A stretch of 64,000 nt of DNA from Maribacter arcticus (GTDB lineage Bacteria > Bacteroidota > Bacteroidia > Flavobacteriales > Flavobacteriaceae), in assembly GCF_900167935.1 (NCBI RefSeq), contig NZ_FUYL01000010.1, positions 124,001-188,000 on the forward strand, written 5' to 3'. The position numbers and the translations under genes are program-made. The notes under the pieces are model-generated. The model searched no databases. It was not told where the DNA came from and saw only the letters and a program-made list of their open reading frames with translations. Positions 17,852-26,986 of the stretch are shown piece by piece. Position 1 is the stretch's first letter. Every line of letters begins with the position of its first letter.

Positions 17852-18712
17852 TTGAAAAAACGCCGTCTTGAAATAGCAGTCCTTTCTGATGTTCATTTAG
17901 GCTCTTATGCCTGTCATGCAGAAGAACTACTTACATATTTATCTAGTATTGACCCTAAAATTTTAATTTTAAATGGTGACATCTTAGATACTAAGAAGAT
18001 GCGTAACAACTATTTTCCTCCCTCTCACCTAAAGGTTATTAAAAAAGTTTTTTCCTTAGCGTCTAAAGGCACTGAAGTCCATTTTATTACTGGTAACCAC
18101 GATGAAACTTTTCGAAAGATAGATGGTCTTTATATGGGGGCAATAAAAGTTTCTAATCGCCTTACCTTAAAACTAAACGGAAAGAATACTTTATTTTTTC
18201 ATGGAGATATTTTTGATTTCTCATTTCACCTTTCTCATTGGTTATTAAAATTCGGAAGTTTCGGATTTGACTCACTACTCAAGCTCTCTAAGCTGAAAAC
18301 CAATTCACTTAGATTAATAGGAAAGAAGAATAGCCCATTTTCACATCTAGAAAGTGCACTTGGTGAACGAGATTCAGAACAAATTTCATTATTCGAACAG
18401 AATGTAGCCAAAATGGCGATTAATCAACATTATAATCATGTGGTATGTGGTCATAGTCATTTCCCAAACAAACGGATTATAGAAACTGCTAAAGGGGAAT
18501 GCCTATATTTAAATTCAGGGGATTGGGTAGAACACATGACCGCATTAGAATACTCCTTTAAGCGTTGGAAAATATACCGTTACGAGAATGATAAACTCAC
18601 TTCATTTTACATGGATGAAGAACTTAAATCAATGGATATCAATGAGCTCATAACTACTCTTACTCATCGAAAATCTAAAGAAGAACAAAATGAGGCCGAA
18701 GGAGATTTTTAA
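17852..18712 (+). CDS. LpxH-like calcineurin-type phosphoesterase
   Basis: 286 aa from a TTG at 17852; no in-frame ATG precedes the first metal motif. The calcineurin-like metal site is complete: VLSDVHLGS, LNGDILD, GNHDE and GHSHFP. It resembles UDP-2,3-diacylglucosamine diphosphatase (LpxH/LpxG-like) of lipid A synthesis and the broader UDP-sugar/phospholipid phosphoesterases of Bacteroidota. The exact substrate is inferred. Its stop overlaps the stop of the convergent flavoprotein gene by four bases. Confidence 0.85.
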   Translation: MKKRRLEIAVLSDVHLGSYACHAEELLTYLSSIDPKILILNGDILDTKKMRNNYFPPSHLKVIKKVFSLASKGTEVHFITGNHDETFRKIDGLYMGAIKVSNRLTLKLNGKNTLFFHGDIFDFSFHLSHWLLKFGSFGFDSLLKLSKLKTNSLRLIGKKNSPFSHLESALGERDSEQISLFEQNVAKMAINQHYNHVVCGHSHFPNKRIIETAKGECLYLNSGDWVEHMTALEYSFKRWKIYRYENDKLTSFYMDEELKSMDINELITTLTHRKSKEEQNEAEGDF

Positions 18713-21627
18713 TTAACCAAAGCCTCTTTCAAAATACTTACTGGATGTTTTGCCATTCTTTTTGTACCGTCGAATATTTGATGTCTGCAACTGGTACCGT
18801 TTGCTGCGATGATTGTACCTAGTGCAGATTTGTTAACTGCAGGAAAGAGTTTTAATCCGCCGATTTTCATACTCGTTTCATAATGCTCTTCTTCATAACC
18901 AAAAGAACCAGCCATACCACAGCACCCAGACGAAATTATGGTTACTTTATAATTTATAGGAAGATTTAAAACATCGAAAGTTACTTTTTGGTTACTTAAT
19001 GCTTTTTGATGGCAGTGATTATGAATTTTAACATCCTTAGCCTCCTCAGTAAAATCGGTAACCTTCAATCGTCCATCTGAAATTTCTTTTGCCAAAAACT
19101 CTTCAATTAAGAATGAATGGTCTGCAATTTTTTGAGCTATCTCTTTATCGGCTGTCATACGTTTGTATTCATCCCTAAACGAAAGTATCGCTGAAGGCTC
19201 TAAACCTAAAATTGGCAATCCTAAGTCGGCAAATTTCTTTAACTCCTTTGTATTTTTTACGGCCAATTTTTGTGCTTGTTTTAAAAATCCTTTAGAAAGA
19301 AATGTTCGTCCACTTTCAGCGAAATATAATTCCACATCATATCCCAAACGAACTAGTAGTTCTATTGCATCTTTACCAACTTCTACATCTAAGTACCTAG
19401 TAAATTCATCAATAAATAGAATAACTTTATTTTTTGTCGTAGTATTTTGACCAACAATACGTTGAAGATACTTATTAAAATTAAAACTGTAAACTTTTGG
19501 TAAGCTCCTTTCTTTAGCTACTCCGCTTGTTTTCTTAAGCAAACCTCCCAATAATTTAGACTCATAAACCGCGTTAGTTAAACCAGCAACTTTACTGCCT
19601 AATCTATTTAGCTTGGTGTTATAAGCAAACAATTTACCTCGTAATGGATACCCATTTGTTTCTTGGTATTGATATAAAAATTCAGCTTTTAAGGTTGATA
19701 TATCTACATTACTAGGGCATTCACTAGCACACGCTTTACAGCTTAGGCATAAATCAAATGCCTCCTTTATTTCTGGACTATCAAACCCATTTTTAGAGAT
19801 GCTTTTTGGGTTCGTTAAAAATTCTCGTAATGCATTAGCTCGACCACGTGTGGTATCTTTTTCGTTTTTTGTGGCATGGTAACTCGGGCACATACCACCA
19901 CTCATATGGTGTGTTTTTCTACAATCGCCACTACCATTACACTTTTCAGCGGCTTTTAAAATTCCTTCACTATCAGAAAAATCTAAAAGTGTTTTAATCT
20001 CAGGCTCTACACGGTCAACTTCATATCGAAACGATTTATCCATCGGGTAAGCATCTACGATTTTACCTGGATTGAAAATACCTTGCGGATCAAAGTAAGA
20101 TTTAATCCTTCTTAGAAGTTCATAGTTTTTATCCCCTATCATTAATGGAATAAACTCTGCCCGAACAATACCATCACCATGCTCACCACTAAAAGAGCCT
20201 CTATATTTTTTTGTGAGTTTAGCCACATCTGTGGTGATGTTTCTAAATAAAGCAACATCTGAAGATTTTTTTAGATTAAGTATAGGCCTCAAATGTAATT
20301 CACCAGCACCAGCATGCGCATAATACACTGCCTTTTGGTCATACCCTTTCATAATTAAGGTGAACTCACCGATAAACTCCTTTAAATCTGTCAATGCCAC
20401 AGCAGTATCCTCTATACATGCCACCGCTTTCATGTCTCCAACAATATTACCCAAAAGTCCTAATCCTGCTTTACGCAGCTCAATTGCTTTGGCAATGTTA
20501 TCACCAACCAAAGTTGCATTCGCATAGCTTAAACCTGAATCTTCGACTGTTTTTATTAATGAAGCAATTGCCTTTTCTAATTCCTCCTCGGTATGTGCGT
20601 TAATCTGTAACATTAGTAAAGCCTCTGGATCGCCTTCTACGAAAAACCGATTTGCCATTTGCGCCCTATTATTTTTGGTGCAATCTAGAATTACCTTATC
20701 CATCATTTCACACAATTGCAAAGGATGTTTCATTACAGGAACGACATCCATCAAGCAATCTTCTAACGAAGTATAATGTGTTACTACCATTGCCGAATAA
20801 GAAGGTGGCAACTCATCTAATTGTATGGTGATTTCTGTGGTGAATGCCAAAGTCCCTTCACTACCACACAGCAATTCAGCCATGTTAAAATATGGTTGTT
20901 GCCCACCAAATACATCAGCCTTCAACAATTCATCAACCGCATAACCTGTATTTCTTCTATGAATTTCTGGCTTTGGAAAATTATTGATAATTTCTTCAGC
21001 TATCTCTTTATTAATTAATTCTTTATGAATACTATTATAAAGTGATGCTTCAAATGTATTACTCTGCTGTTTTTGATAGAATTGTGCTTCGGAAACACGC
21101 CCGAACTCGGCCTCACTGCCATCTGCCAAAATTGTTTTTAGGGAAATTACTTTATCTCTTGTTACTCCGTATTGTATTGATGTAGTACCAGAAGAGTTGT
21201 TACCCACCATACCTCCAATCATACATCTATTTGAAGTTGATGTATTAGGACCAAAAAACAATCCGAAAGGTTTTAAATATTGATTTAATTCATCTCTAAT
21301 AACACCTGGCTGCACGGTTACTTGTTTCTTTACTTCATCTAAACTTACAATTTCAGTAAAGTGCTTAGAAACATCAACTACCAAACCATCGCCAACACAT
21401 TGTCCTGCTAATGAAGTGCCAGCCGTTCTTGGTATTAGTCCTAGTTTGTGCTCTTTAGCAAATAGAACAATTTTTTTTATATCAGATACTGTTTTAGGAA
21501 AAGCCACACCAACGGGTATTTTTCGATAAACGGAAGCGTCTGTAGCGTAGAGTCCCTTTATCAAATCATCATATTGTAAATCCCCTTCTAAATCTTGTTG
21601 TAATTTTGACAGTAAATTATTTTTCAA
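18709..21627 (-). CDS. FAD-linked oxidase with Fe-S and CCG domains, D-lactate dehydrogenase-like
   Basis: 972 aa. Residues 1-230 are an FAD_binding_4 (PCMH-type) domain with RTAGTSLAGQ and NNSSGTTSIQYG. The FAD oxidase C-terminal domain follows (HAGAGELHLRP, GEHGDGIVR). Then comes a 4Fe-4S region with CNGSGDCRKT and CLSCKACASECPSNVDI, and a C-terminal CCG (GlpC/HdrD-like) domain with HNHCHQKAL and SGCCGMAGSFG. This architecture oxidises D-2-hydroxyacids such as D-lactate and feeds electrons to quinone. Substrate is inferred. Confidence 0.9.
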   Translation of the reverse strand: MKNNLLSKLQQDLEGDLQYDDLIKGLYATDASVYRKIPVGVAFPKTVSDIKKIVLFAKEHKLGLIPRTAGTSLAGQCVGDGLVVDVSKHFTEIVSLDEVKKQVTVQPGVIRDELNQYLKPFGLFFGPNTSTSNRCMIGGMVGNNSSGTTSIQYGVTRDKVISLKTILADGSEAEFGRVSEAQFYQKQQSNTFEASLYNSIHKELINKEIAEEIINNFPKPEIHRRNTGYAVDELLKADVFGGQQPYFNMAELLCGSEGTLAFTTEITIQLDELPPSYSAMVVTHYTSLEDCLMDVVPVMKHPLQLCEMMDKVILDCTKNNRAQMANRFFVEGDPEALLMLQINAHTEEELEKAIASLIKTVEDSGLSYANATLVGDNIAKAIELRKAGLGLLGNIVGDMKAVACIEDTAVALTDLKEFIGEFTLIMKGYDQKAVYYAHAGAGELHLRPILNLKKSSDVALFRNITTDVAKLTKKYRGSFSGEHGDGIVRAEFIPLMIGDKNYELLRRIKSYFDPQGIFNPGKIVDAYPMDKSFRYEVDRVEPEIKTLLDFSDSEGILKAAEKCNGSGDCRKTHHMSGGMCPSYHATKNEKDTTRGRANALREFLTNPKSISKNGFDSPEIKEAFDLCLSCKACASECPSNVDISTLKAEFLYQYQETNGYPLRGKLFAYNTKLNRLGSKVAGLTNAVYESKLLGGLLKKTSGVAKERSLPKVYSFNFNKYLQRIVGQNTTTKNKVILFIDEFTRYLDVEVGKDAIELLVRLGYDVELYFAESGRTFLSKGFLKQAQKLAVKNTKELKKFADLGLPILGLEPSAILSFRDEYKRMTADKEIAQKIADHSFLIEEFLAKEISDGRLKVTDFTEEAKDVKIHNHCHQKALSNQKVTFDVLNLPINYKVTIISSGCCGMAGSFGYEEEHYETSMKIGGLKLFPAVNKSALGTIIAANGTSCRHQIFDGTKRMAKHPVSILKEALVN

Positions 21628-21708
21628 AGTAGCACAATTTTAATCGCTAAATTAAGTTTTATTGTGTGAGCTACATTACAAATAAGCTCATTTTTCATCA
21701 CAAAAATT

Positions 21709-22212
21709 ATGAACTATATGAAGATTTTAAAAGGTATTTCATTATTATTATTTATGGCTACCTGCTCTCTATCAGCGCAGGAAATAGCTGATCATGCATT
21801 AGGATTACGTTTAGGGGATAGTGACGGATTTGGCGCTGAAATCAGTTACCAAAAATCACTTAGCCAAAGTAATAGGTTAGAATTTGACTTAGGATGGCGA
21901 GATAGCAGAAATTTCAATGCTTTTAAAATTGCAGGCCTATACCAATGGGTAAGACCTATTGAAGGTGATTTTCAATGGTACTATGGTGTTGGAGGTGGCT
22001 TAGGCAGTGTAGATTTCCCTAATAATCCAAACAGAAATAACGATGGCGGCTTATTTGTTTTTGCCGCTGGTGATATAGGAATCGAATATAATTTTGACAT
22101 TCCTTTAATTCTTTCATTGGATTTTAGACCTGAATTAGGCGTTGTTGGTTATGACGGATTTTCAGATAATTTCGATTTTGATATAGGGCTTGGTATTCGT
22201 TACCAGTTCTAA
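21709..22212 (+). CDS. Small outer-membrane beta-barrel protein, function unknown
   Basis: 167 aa. A cleavable signal peptide (MKILKGISLLLFMATCSLSAQ, seen from residue 4) is followed by alternating hydrophobic strands (LGLRLGDSDGFGAEISYQ) and an aromatic C-terminus, LGIRYQF, which fits the BAM recognition signal. It is probably an eight-stranded outer-membrane barrel. A terminator follows. No specific function can be assigned. Confidence 0.75.
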   Translation: MNYMKILKGISLLLFMATCSLSAQEIADHALGLRLGDSDGFGAEISYQKSLSQSNRLEFDLGWRDSRNFNAFKIAGLYQWVRPIEGDFQWYYGVGGGLGSVDFPNNPNRNNDGGLFVFAAGDIGIEYNFDIPLILSLDFRPELGVVGYDGFSDNFDFDIGLGIRYQF

Positions 22213-22233
22213 TTACTAGATTAAAACTAATTT

Positions 22234-22269
22234 AAAGACCTCTGACCATTGCGTTAGGGGTCTTTTTTT
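22234..22269 (+). terminator. Intrinsic terminator after the beta-barrel gene
   Basis: AAAGACC pairs with GGTCTTT, continued inward by a few wobble pairs, and is followed by a run of seven T on the plus strand. Confidence 0.8.
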
Positions 22270-22285
22270 ATATCTCATATATAAG

Positions 22286-22293
22286 TACATTTG
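22286..22293 (+). promoter_or_regulatory. Predicted -7 box for the TlpA-like lipoprotein
   Basis: TACATTTG matches TAnnTTTG and lies just behind the previous terminator, 22 bases before the ATG at 22316. Confidence 0.5.
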
Positions 22294-22315
22294 CAACTTA
22301 AACTAAGTGAATTTT

Positions 22316-23434
22316 ATGAAAAATAGCATTGTAATTTTACTAACTGGAATTTTAATGTTCAGTTGCAACACCAATCCAGAAGGCTTCACCCTAAATGGAA
22401 AATTAAGAGGTGAAATACCTGATGGCACAAAAGTATTCCTTAAAAAAATAAGTGAAAACAATCAACCTATAGAGGTTGACACAGCAATAACTACCAATGG
22501 TGATTTTAAATTTACCGGAAAAGCTGATATACCTGAACTACATTATCTTTTTGTTGAACAATTGCCAGGCTATACTGCTGTGATATTAGAAAACGGAGAT
22601 ATTCAATTCAATGCTGAAAGAGATAGCATGGGCTTTGCTGAGATAAGCGGGACCTTTCAAAATGATGCTTTTGCTGATTATATGGAGCAATCAAGAGAAA
22701 TTTCAATGCAGGCTCAATCTATACAACAAGATATGCAAGCTGCCACAGGTGAAGCTGCATTAGCCTTGCAAGATGAGTTCAAAGAATTACAAGAAGAGTA
22801 TAAGAATTTTGAGTTGGACTATGTAAAAGCTAACCCAAAAGCACTAATATCAGCACTTGTTCTAGATAGAGCAATTGCAACAAAAGCAGTTTCTTTATCT
22901 GAAATTGAAGGTATTTACGATACCATGTCTGAGGAAATTAAAAATTCACCATCTGGTAAAAAAATATTAGAGGGTATTGAAAAACTGAAAAAATCTGAAG
23001 AAGCTGAAAAAAACTCAAGTATCGGCGCAGTAGCTCCTGATTTTTCAGGACCAAACCCCGAAGGAGAAGTAATAGCTTTAAAAGATGTAATGGGAAAAGT
23101 AACTTTAATTGATTTTTGGGCAGGATGGTGCAGACCATGTAGAGCTGAAAACCCTAACATTGTAGCGGTATATAATAAATACCATGACAAGGGATTAAAC
23201 GTTTTAGGTGTTTCTTTAGATAGAACAGATGAAGCTTGGAAAAAAGCAATTGAAGAAGATGGCTTAGAATGGAACCATATTTCTAACATAGCTTATTTCG
23301 ACGATCAAATCGCTAAACTTTATAATGTAGTGGCGATTCCTGCAGCATTCTTATTAGATGAAAACGGAGTAATAGTCGCTAAAAACTTAAGAGGTCCGGC
23401 ACTTGAAGAAAAAGTTGCTGAACTTTTAAATTAG
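22316..23434 (+). CDS. DUF4369-TlpA thioredoxin-like lipoprotein
   Basis: 372 aa from the ATG at 22316; a GTG nine bases upstream is less likely. The signal ends in GILMFSC (lipidation Cys). Residues 20-120 are DUF4369 (FTLNGKLRGEIPDGT), a helical linker rich in Gln/Glu follows, and the C-terminal 140 residues are a TlpA/AhpC-type thioredoxin fold with active site WAGWCRPCRAENP. It probably reduces periplasmic disulfides, for example on cytochrome c or surface proteins. Monocistronic, with its own promoter and terminator. Confidence 0.9.
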   Translation: MKNSIVILLTGILMFSCNTNPEGFTLNGKLRGEIPDGTKVFLKKISENNQPIEVDTAITTNGDFKFTGKADIPELHYLFVEQLPGYTAVILENGDIQFNAERDSMGFAEISGTFQNDAFADYMEQSREISMQAQSIQQDMQAATGEAALALQDEFKELQEEYKNFELDYVKANPKALISALVLDRAIATKAVSLSEIEGIYDTMSEEIKNSPSGKKILEGIEKLKKSEEAEKNSSIGAVAPDFSGPNPEGEVIALKDVMGKVTLIDFWAGWCRPCRAENPNIVAVYNKYHDKGLNVLGVSLDRTDEAWKKAIEEDGLEWNHISNIAYFDDQIAKLYNVVAIPAAFLLDENGVIVAKNLRGPALEEKVAELLN

Positions 23435-23452
23435 CACCCTCATTTAAAAAGC

Positions 23453-23486
23453 AAAAGCCCCAAGGTTTTCACCTTGGGGCTTTTTT
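23453..23486 (+). terminator. Bidirectional terminator between convergent genes
   Basis: A perfect stem AAAAGCCCCAAGG/CCTTGGGGCTTTT with a TTTTCA loop. A-run and T-run flanks let it serve both the TlpA gene and the convergent propeller lipoprotein gene. Confidence 0.92.
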
Positions 23487-23503
23487 ATTTATAGTTTATT
23501 CTA

Positions 23504-25162
23504 TTAAAACTTACTGAAATAATCATTAAACGTACCTGTTACAGTAGCACTTCCCGCTCTGACAACACTACCCCAAACTACAGCTATGGTACTTTCTCCC
23601 AAGAATTCTACAGTAGCACCATCTTCAAGTATTAAATCGCCATAAATTGACACACTACCTTCGATACGAAGCGTAGCTCCGGCTTTTACCACTATATCTC
23701 GCGATCTATTTGTTCTACCAACCACAATGGTTCCGTTCATTTCAAAAACAGCATTCTCATTAATAGTAATATCATCTCTAACTGTCCATGAACCACAAAG
23801 CAATAGAGTACCATCAACAGTTAATGAATTGAAACGTTTTGATCCCGAATAGGCTTGATCTTCACCAGCTGGAACTGTATATCTTGAATTACCATTGAAT
23901 GAAGCCAAATTTTCACAACTACTTACCAAACTCTGGGTAGGTCTGTTCAACTTAATGATTTGAAATCCTGATTTACCTGAAGCGGCAAAAATATAATCTC
24001 CTTTAGATGCTACATAATTTATAGAACCGGTAAGGGCTATAACGCCAAAACCTACAGTATTATCGCTTTTATTTTCATTAAGACTAAGTCCACCTGCTCC
24101 GTTTGCCATTAGTAAAACATCCTCATTCACCGCAACACCATTCGTTACAATATCACCTTGTTCAGCGTTATCTGGACTTAAAAGAATAGGTAAATACTCA
24201 ATAAAGCTACCAGAAGTTGCATTATATATACCGGCCCCTTTAGAACCTTCTGCAACAACAATGTTATTATTAGAAAAATCTAAGGTACGCTTAGCATCGA
24301 TTCCAAAATCAGATTCAATATTTATACTTCTAGTCACATTAAGACTTTGATCTAGAAAACTAACACCTTGGGCTGCATCTAAAACAGCTATTTCACTTCC
24401 ATTATAAGCTACAGAACGTAAATCGGCAAAGGCAGCCTCATTCAAAATACTCATGTCATTCTTATCATAAATAACAACGAAACCGTCTTGACCACTTGTT
24501 GCGATTACATTATTGTTCATAATACTAACATCTGTAGCATTAAAACCTTCTTGAAATCCGAAAGTAATGTCAGAGGTATTTAGTCTACCCCCACTTACTG
24601 CTATTTTAGCCACTACTGAATTCGAGGTAGCAGTTACAGATTTTTCAGAATCTACACCACCAGCTACATAAACATAACCTGCATCATAAGCTATTGAATT
24701 TAGGTCTGCATTTGTAAAATATACTCTAGATGTAACTCTTGGATTATTAGGATCACTAATATCGATAACATCGACAGCACCTACATAATCCTGTCCAATA
24801 GTATTATAGGATACGTAGCCATAATCACCATTTAATGCTACATGAGTAGCTGCTAAATTTTCTCCATTTTCAAATGTAGGAGGTGCAATTTGTGCTACCA
24901 AAGTAAGCGGGTAATCTCCAGCTTGTTCTGCCTTACCAGTCGCATTGTATCTTTTTGCACTTGAAATAGGATCCTCATAAATATCTAGAACACCAGCACG
25001 GTCGAAACTCACACTATTGTCCAATTTTAACTGATTGGTTTCCTTTACTAAATTATCTTCGGGGTTTTCAAAAATTGTAGTTTCATCACTACAACTTGCT
25101 ACTAAAAAAGTAGCAGATATGGCTATTAGCCATATTTTTCTAATAGATAATGTTGAATTCAT
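23504..25162 (-). CDS. LVIVD beta-propeller lipoprotein with beta-helical C-terminus
   Basis: 552 aa from the ATG at 25162, which starts MNSTLSIRKI and leads into a lipoprotein signal (FLVASC); a longer in-frame extension has no signal logic. Residues 60-410 hold repeated blades of the LVIVD type (VDVIDISDPNNPRV, YVYVAGG, NVIATSGQDGFVVI). Residues 440-552 are a series of short strands with repeating V-x-x-G-A/T-x-L turns (TVDGTLLLCGSW, VVKAGATLRIEGSVSIYGDL), like a bactofilin or pectate-lyase type helix. It is probably exposed on the outer membrane. Ligand unknown. Confidence 0.75.
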   Translation of the reverse strand: MNSTLSIRKIWLIAISATFLVASCSDETTIFENPEDNLVKETNQLKLDNSVSFDRAGVLDIYEDPISSAKRYNATGKAEQAGDYPLTLVAQIAPPTFENGENLAATHVALNGDYGYVSYNTIGQDYVGAVDVIDISDPNNPRVTSRVYFTNADLNSIAYDAGYVYVAGGVDSEKSVTATSNSVVAKIAVSGGRLNTSDITFGFQEGFNATDVSIMNNNVIATSGQDGFVVIYDKNDMSILNEAAFADLRSVAYNGSEIAVLDAAQGVSFLDQSLNVTRSINIESDFGIDAKRTLDFSNNNIVVAEGSKGAGIYNATSGSFIEYLPILLSPDNAEQGDIVTNGVAVNEDVLLMANGAGGLSLNENKSDNTVGFGVIALTGSINYVASKGDYIFAASGKSGFQIIKLNRPTQSLVSSCENLASFNGNSRYTVPAGEDQAYSGSKRFNSLTVDGTLLLCGSWTVRDDITINENAVFEMNGTIVVGRTNRSRDIVVKAGATLRIEGSVSIYGDLILEDGATVEFLGESTIAVVWGSVVRAGSATVTGTFNDYFSKF

Positions 25163-25289
25163 TTTTAATTCGGGTTTTTTCAATAACGACTGGTAGTACC
25201 CGATTGTTGTATTTATATAGGGAAATCCGATGAAATGCACCCATTATTAGTTCAAATAATCAAACGGAACACATAAAATGTAAAATCTC

Positions 25290-25940
25290 TTAAATCTTAC
25301 CCATCTTCTCAAGAGCAAAAAGCAAGATAATTGGGAGCGCCAACAAGCCAACCATTAGAGTTTCAGTGTGTAACAAGCTTGGCATAAACAATAACGTACA
25401 AGCGTAGCCCCCAATTGCACCACCGAAATGTGCTGTATGACCAATATTGCCCAAACGTTTTTTCATTCCGTAGATAGAATAAAGCAAATACCCTATACCA
25501 ACTACATACGCTGGCACGGGAATAGGAATGAACATTATACCTAGTTGCATCGTTGGTTGCAAAAGTATTGCCGCATACAAAATACCTGTAACCGCACCAC
25601 TTGCACCAACTGCAGAATAGTAGGGCTCGTTTTTATGAAAGCTTAGCGCCAATAAACTACCCGCCAGAAGACTTACCGCATAAATAATAAAAAATTGAAT
25701 AGGACCAAACCAATTAATTACCACACCTGCAAAGAAATAAAGTGTAAGCATGTTAAATAATAAATGTGAAATATCTACATGTAAAAAACCAGAAGTTACC
25801 ATGCGTTCTTTCTGCCCTGCTTTTATAGCCCCAATGCTGAATTTATAGCGCTCAAAAAAAGAGGTATCGTTAAACCCTTTTAATGAAACCAATACGTTTG
25901 CCGCAATTATTGCTATCGTCGCTATATCAATGTTGTACAT
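25290..25940 (-). CDS. Rhomboid family intramembrane serine protease
   Basis: 216 aa, six predicted membrane helices. The catalytic Ser114 sits in VGASGAVTG and the partner His171 in TAHFGGAIGGYA; the conserved HLLFNML of helix 2 is also present. Rhomboids cut membrane proteins within or near their helices. The gene is divergent from the acyltransferase gene, and the two share a palindromic promoter region. Confidence 0.93.
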   Translation of the reverse strand: MYNIDIATIAIIAANVLVSLKGFNDTSFFERYKFSIGAIKAGQKERMVTSGFLHVDISHLLFNMLTLYFFAGVVINWFGPIQFFIIYAVSLLAGSLLALSFHKNEPYYSAVGASGAVTGILYAAILLQPTMQLGIMFIPIPVPAYVVGIGYLLYSIYGMKKRLGNIGHTAHFGGAIGGYACTLLFMPSLLHTETLMVGLLALPIILLFALEKMGKI

Positions 25941-25961
25941 TATCTACCATTTATTTGGCGT

Positions 25962-25979
25962 CAAATATAACTATATTTG
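25962..25979. promoter_or_regulatory. Back-to-back -7 boxes in a palindrome (rhomboid / acyltransferase)
   Basis: CAAATATA (25962-25969, minus-strand TATATTTG) and TATATTTG (25972-25979) are separated by two bases and form the near-perfect dyad TCAAATATA-AC-TATATTTGA. The plus-strand box would serve the acyltransferase (ATG 25998), the minus-strand box the rhomboid gene (ATG 25940). Confidence 0.55.
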
Positions 25980-25997
25980 ACCATAATTTATTTGAGA

Positions 25998-26891
25998 ATG
26001 CAACTATTGGCCTTTGTTTTAATCTACCCATTTTTATGGGTTATTTCCATTTTGCCACATCGATTATTTTACGGCTTTTCTGATATTGCTTTTTTCTTCG
26101 TTTACCATGTGTTTGGATATCGACGTAAAGTTGTTCAAAACAACCTAAATTTGGTATTCCCAAACAAGCCGGAGGAAGAAATAAATAGGATTGAAAAAGA
26201 GTTTTATAAACATCTTTGCGATACCTTTTTAGAAATGGTAAAAACCATGAACCTTAGTAAGAAGGCCGTAGCTAAAAAATACCGAGTTGTTAATCCTGAA
26301 GTTTTACTTGAAATTGAAAAAGAACGAAGTATTATAATTCTTTGTGCACATTATGCCAATTGGGAATGGAATGTAAGCATCAATAATTATGTCAACTCTA
26401 AAGGGTACGCCGTTTACCAACAAGTGAACAATTCTTATTTTGATAAATTCATTAGAAAAACCAGAGCTCGATGGAATACTACCTTAATTACGCAAGGTCA
26501 AACAGCAAAGACAGTCATTCAAAATTTTAGAAATAATGTTCGCGCTACCTACGGCATGGTGAGCGACCAATCACCACAAGCACATAGAGCACACTACTGG
26601 ACCAACTTTATGGGTATAAAAGTTCCCATATTTAATGGTGGTGAAGCCTTGGCTCGCAAAACAGGCCTTGCAACAGTTTTCTTGAAAGTTAGTAAGGTAA
26701 AACGAGGTCATTATAAAGCAGAGCTTATACCTATAGCCCTAAATGGAAAAGAAACTAAAGAAAACGAAATAACGAATAAGTTCCTACAATTGACAGAAGC
26801 ACAAATACGAGAAAAGCCTGAATACTATTTATGGACACATAAACGTTGGAAACACAGAAATAAAAAACCTGCTGCTTTCGCTAAAACCTGA
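25998..26891 (+). CDS. LpxL/HtrB-family lipid A or lysophospholipid acyltransferase
   Basis: 297 aa from the ATG at 25998; an in-frame TTG 21 bases upstream overlaps the promoter box and is rejected. One N-terminal membrane anchor (LLAFVLIYPFLWVISILP) precedes the acyltransferase domain, with the HxxxxE catalytic pair in CAHYANWEWN and a DQSPQ block later. Members add secondary acyl chains to lipid A; in this phylum they may also make ornithine or glycine lipids. The acceptor is not determined. Confidence 0.87.
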   Translation: MQLLAFVLIYPFLWVISILPHRLFYGFSDIAFFFVYHVFGYRRKVVQNNLNLVFPNKPEEEINRIEKEFYKHLCDTFLEMVKTMNLSKKAVAKKYRVVNPEVLLEIEKERSIIILCAHYANWEWNVSINNYVNSKGYAVYQQVNNSYFDKFIRKTRARWNTTLITQGQTAKTVIQNFRNNVRATYGMVSDQSPQAHRAHYWTNFMGIKVPIFNGGEALARKTGLATVFLKVSKVKRGHYKAELIPIALNGKETKENEITNKFLQLTEAQIREKPEYYLWTHKRWKHRNKKPAAFAKT

Positions 26892-26986
26892 AGGTAAATT
26901 CAATATGTATCCCTAAACACCAAATTGCATCTATTTCTGTATTTTTAGAATTCATTTCTACATTTAATTAGGCAAATACATAGGGC

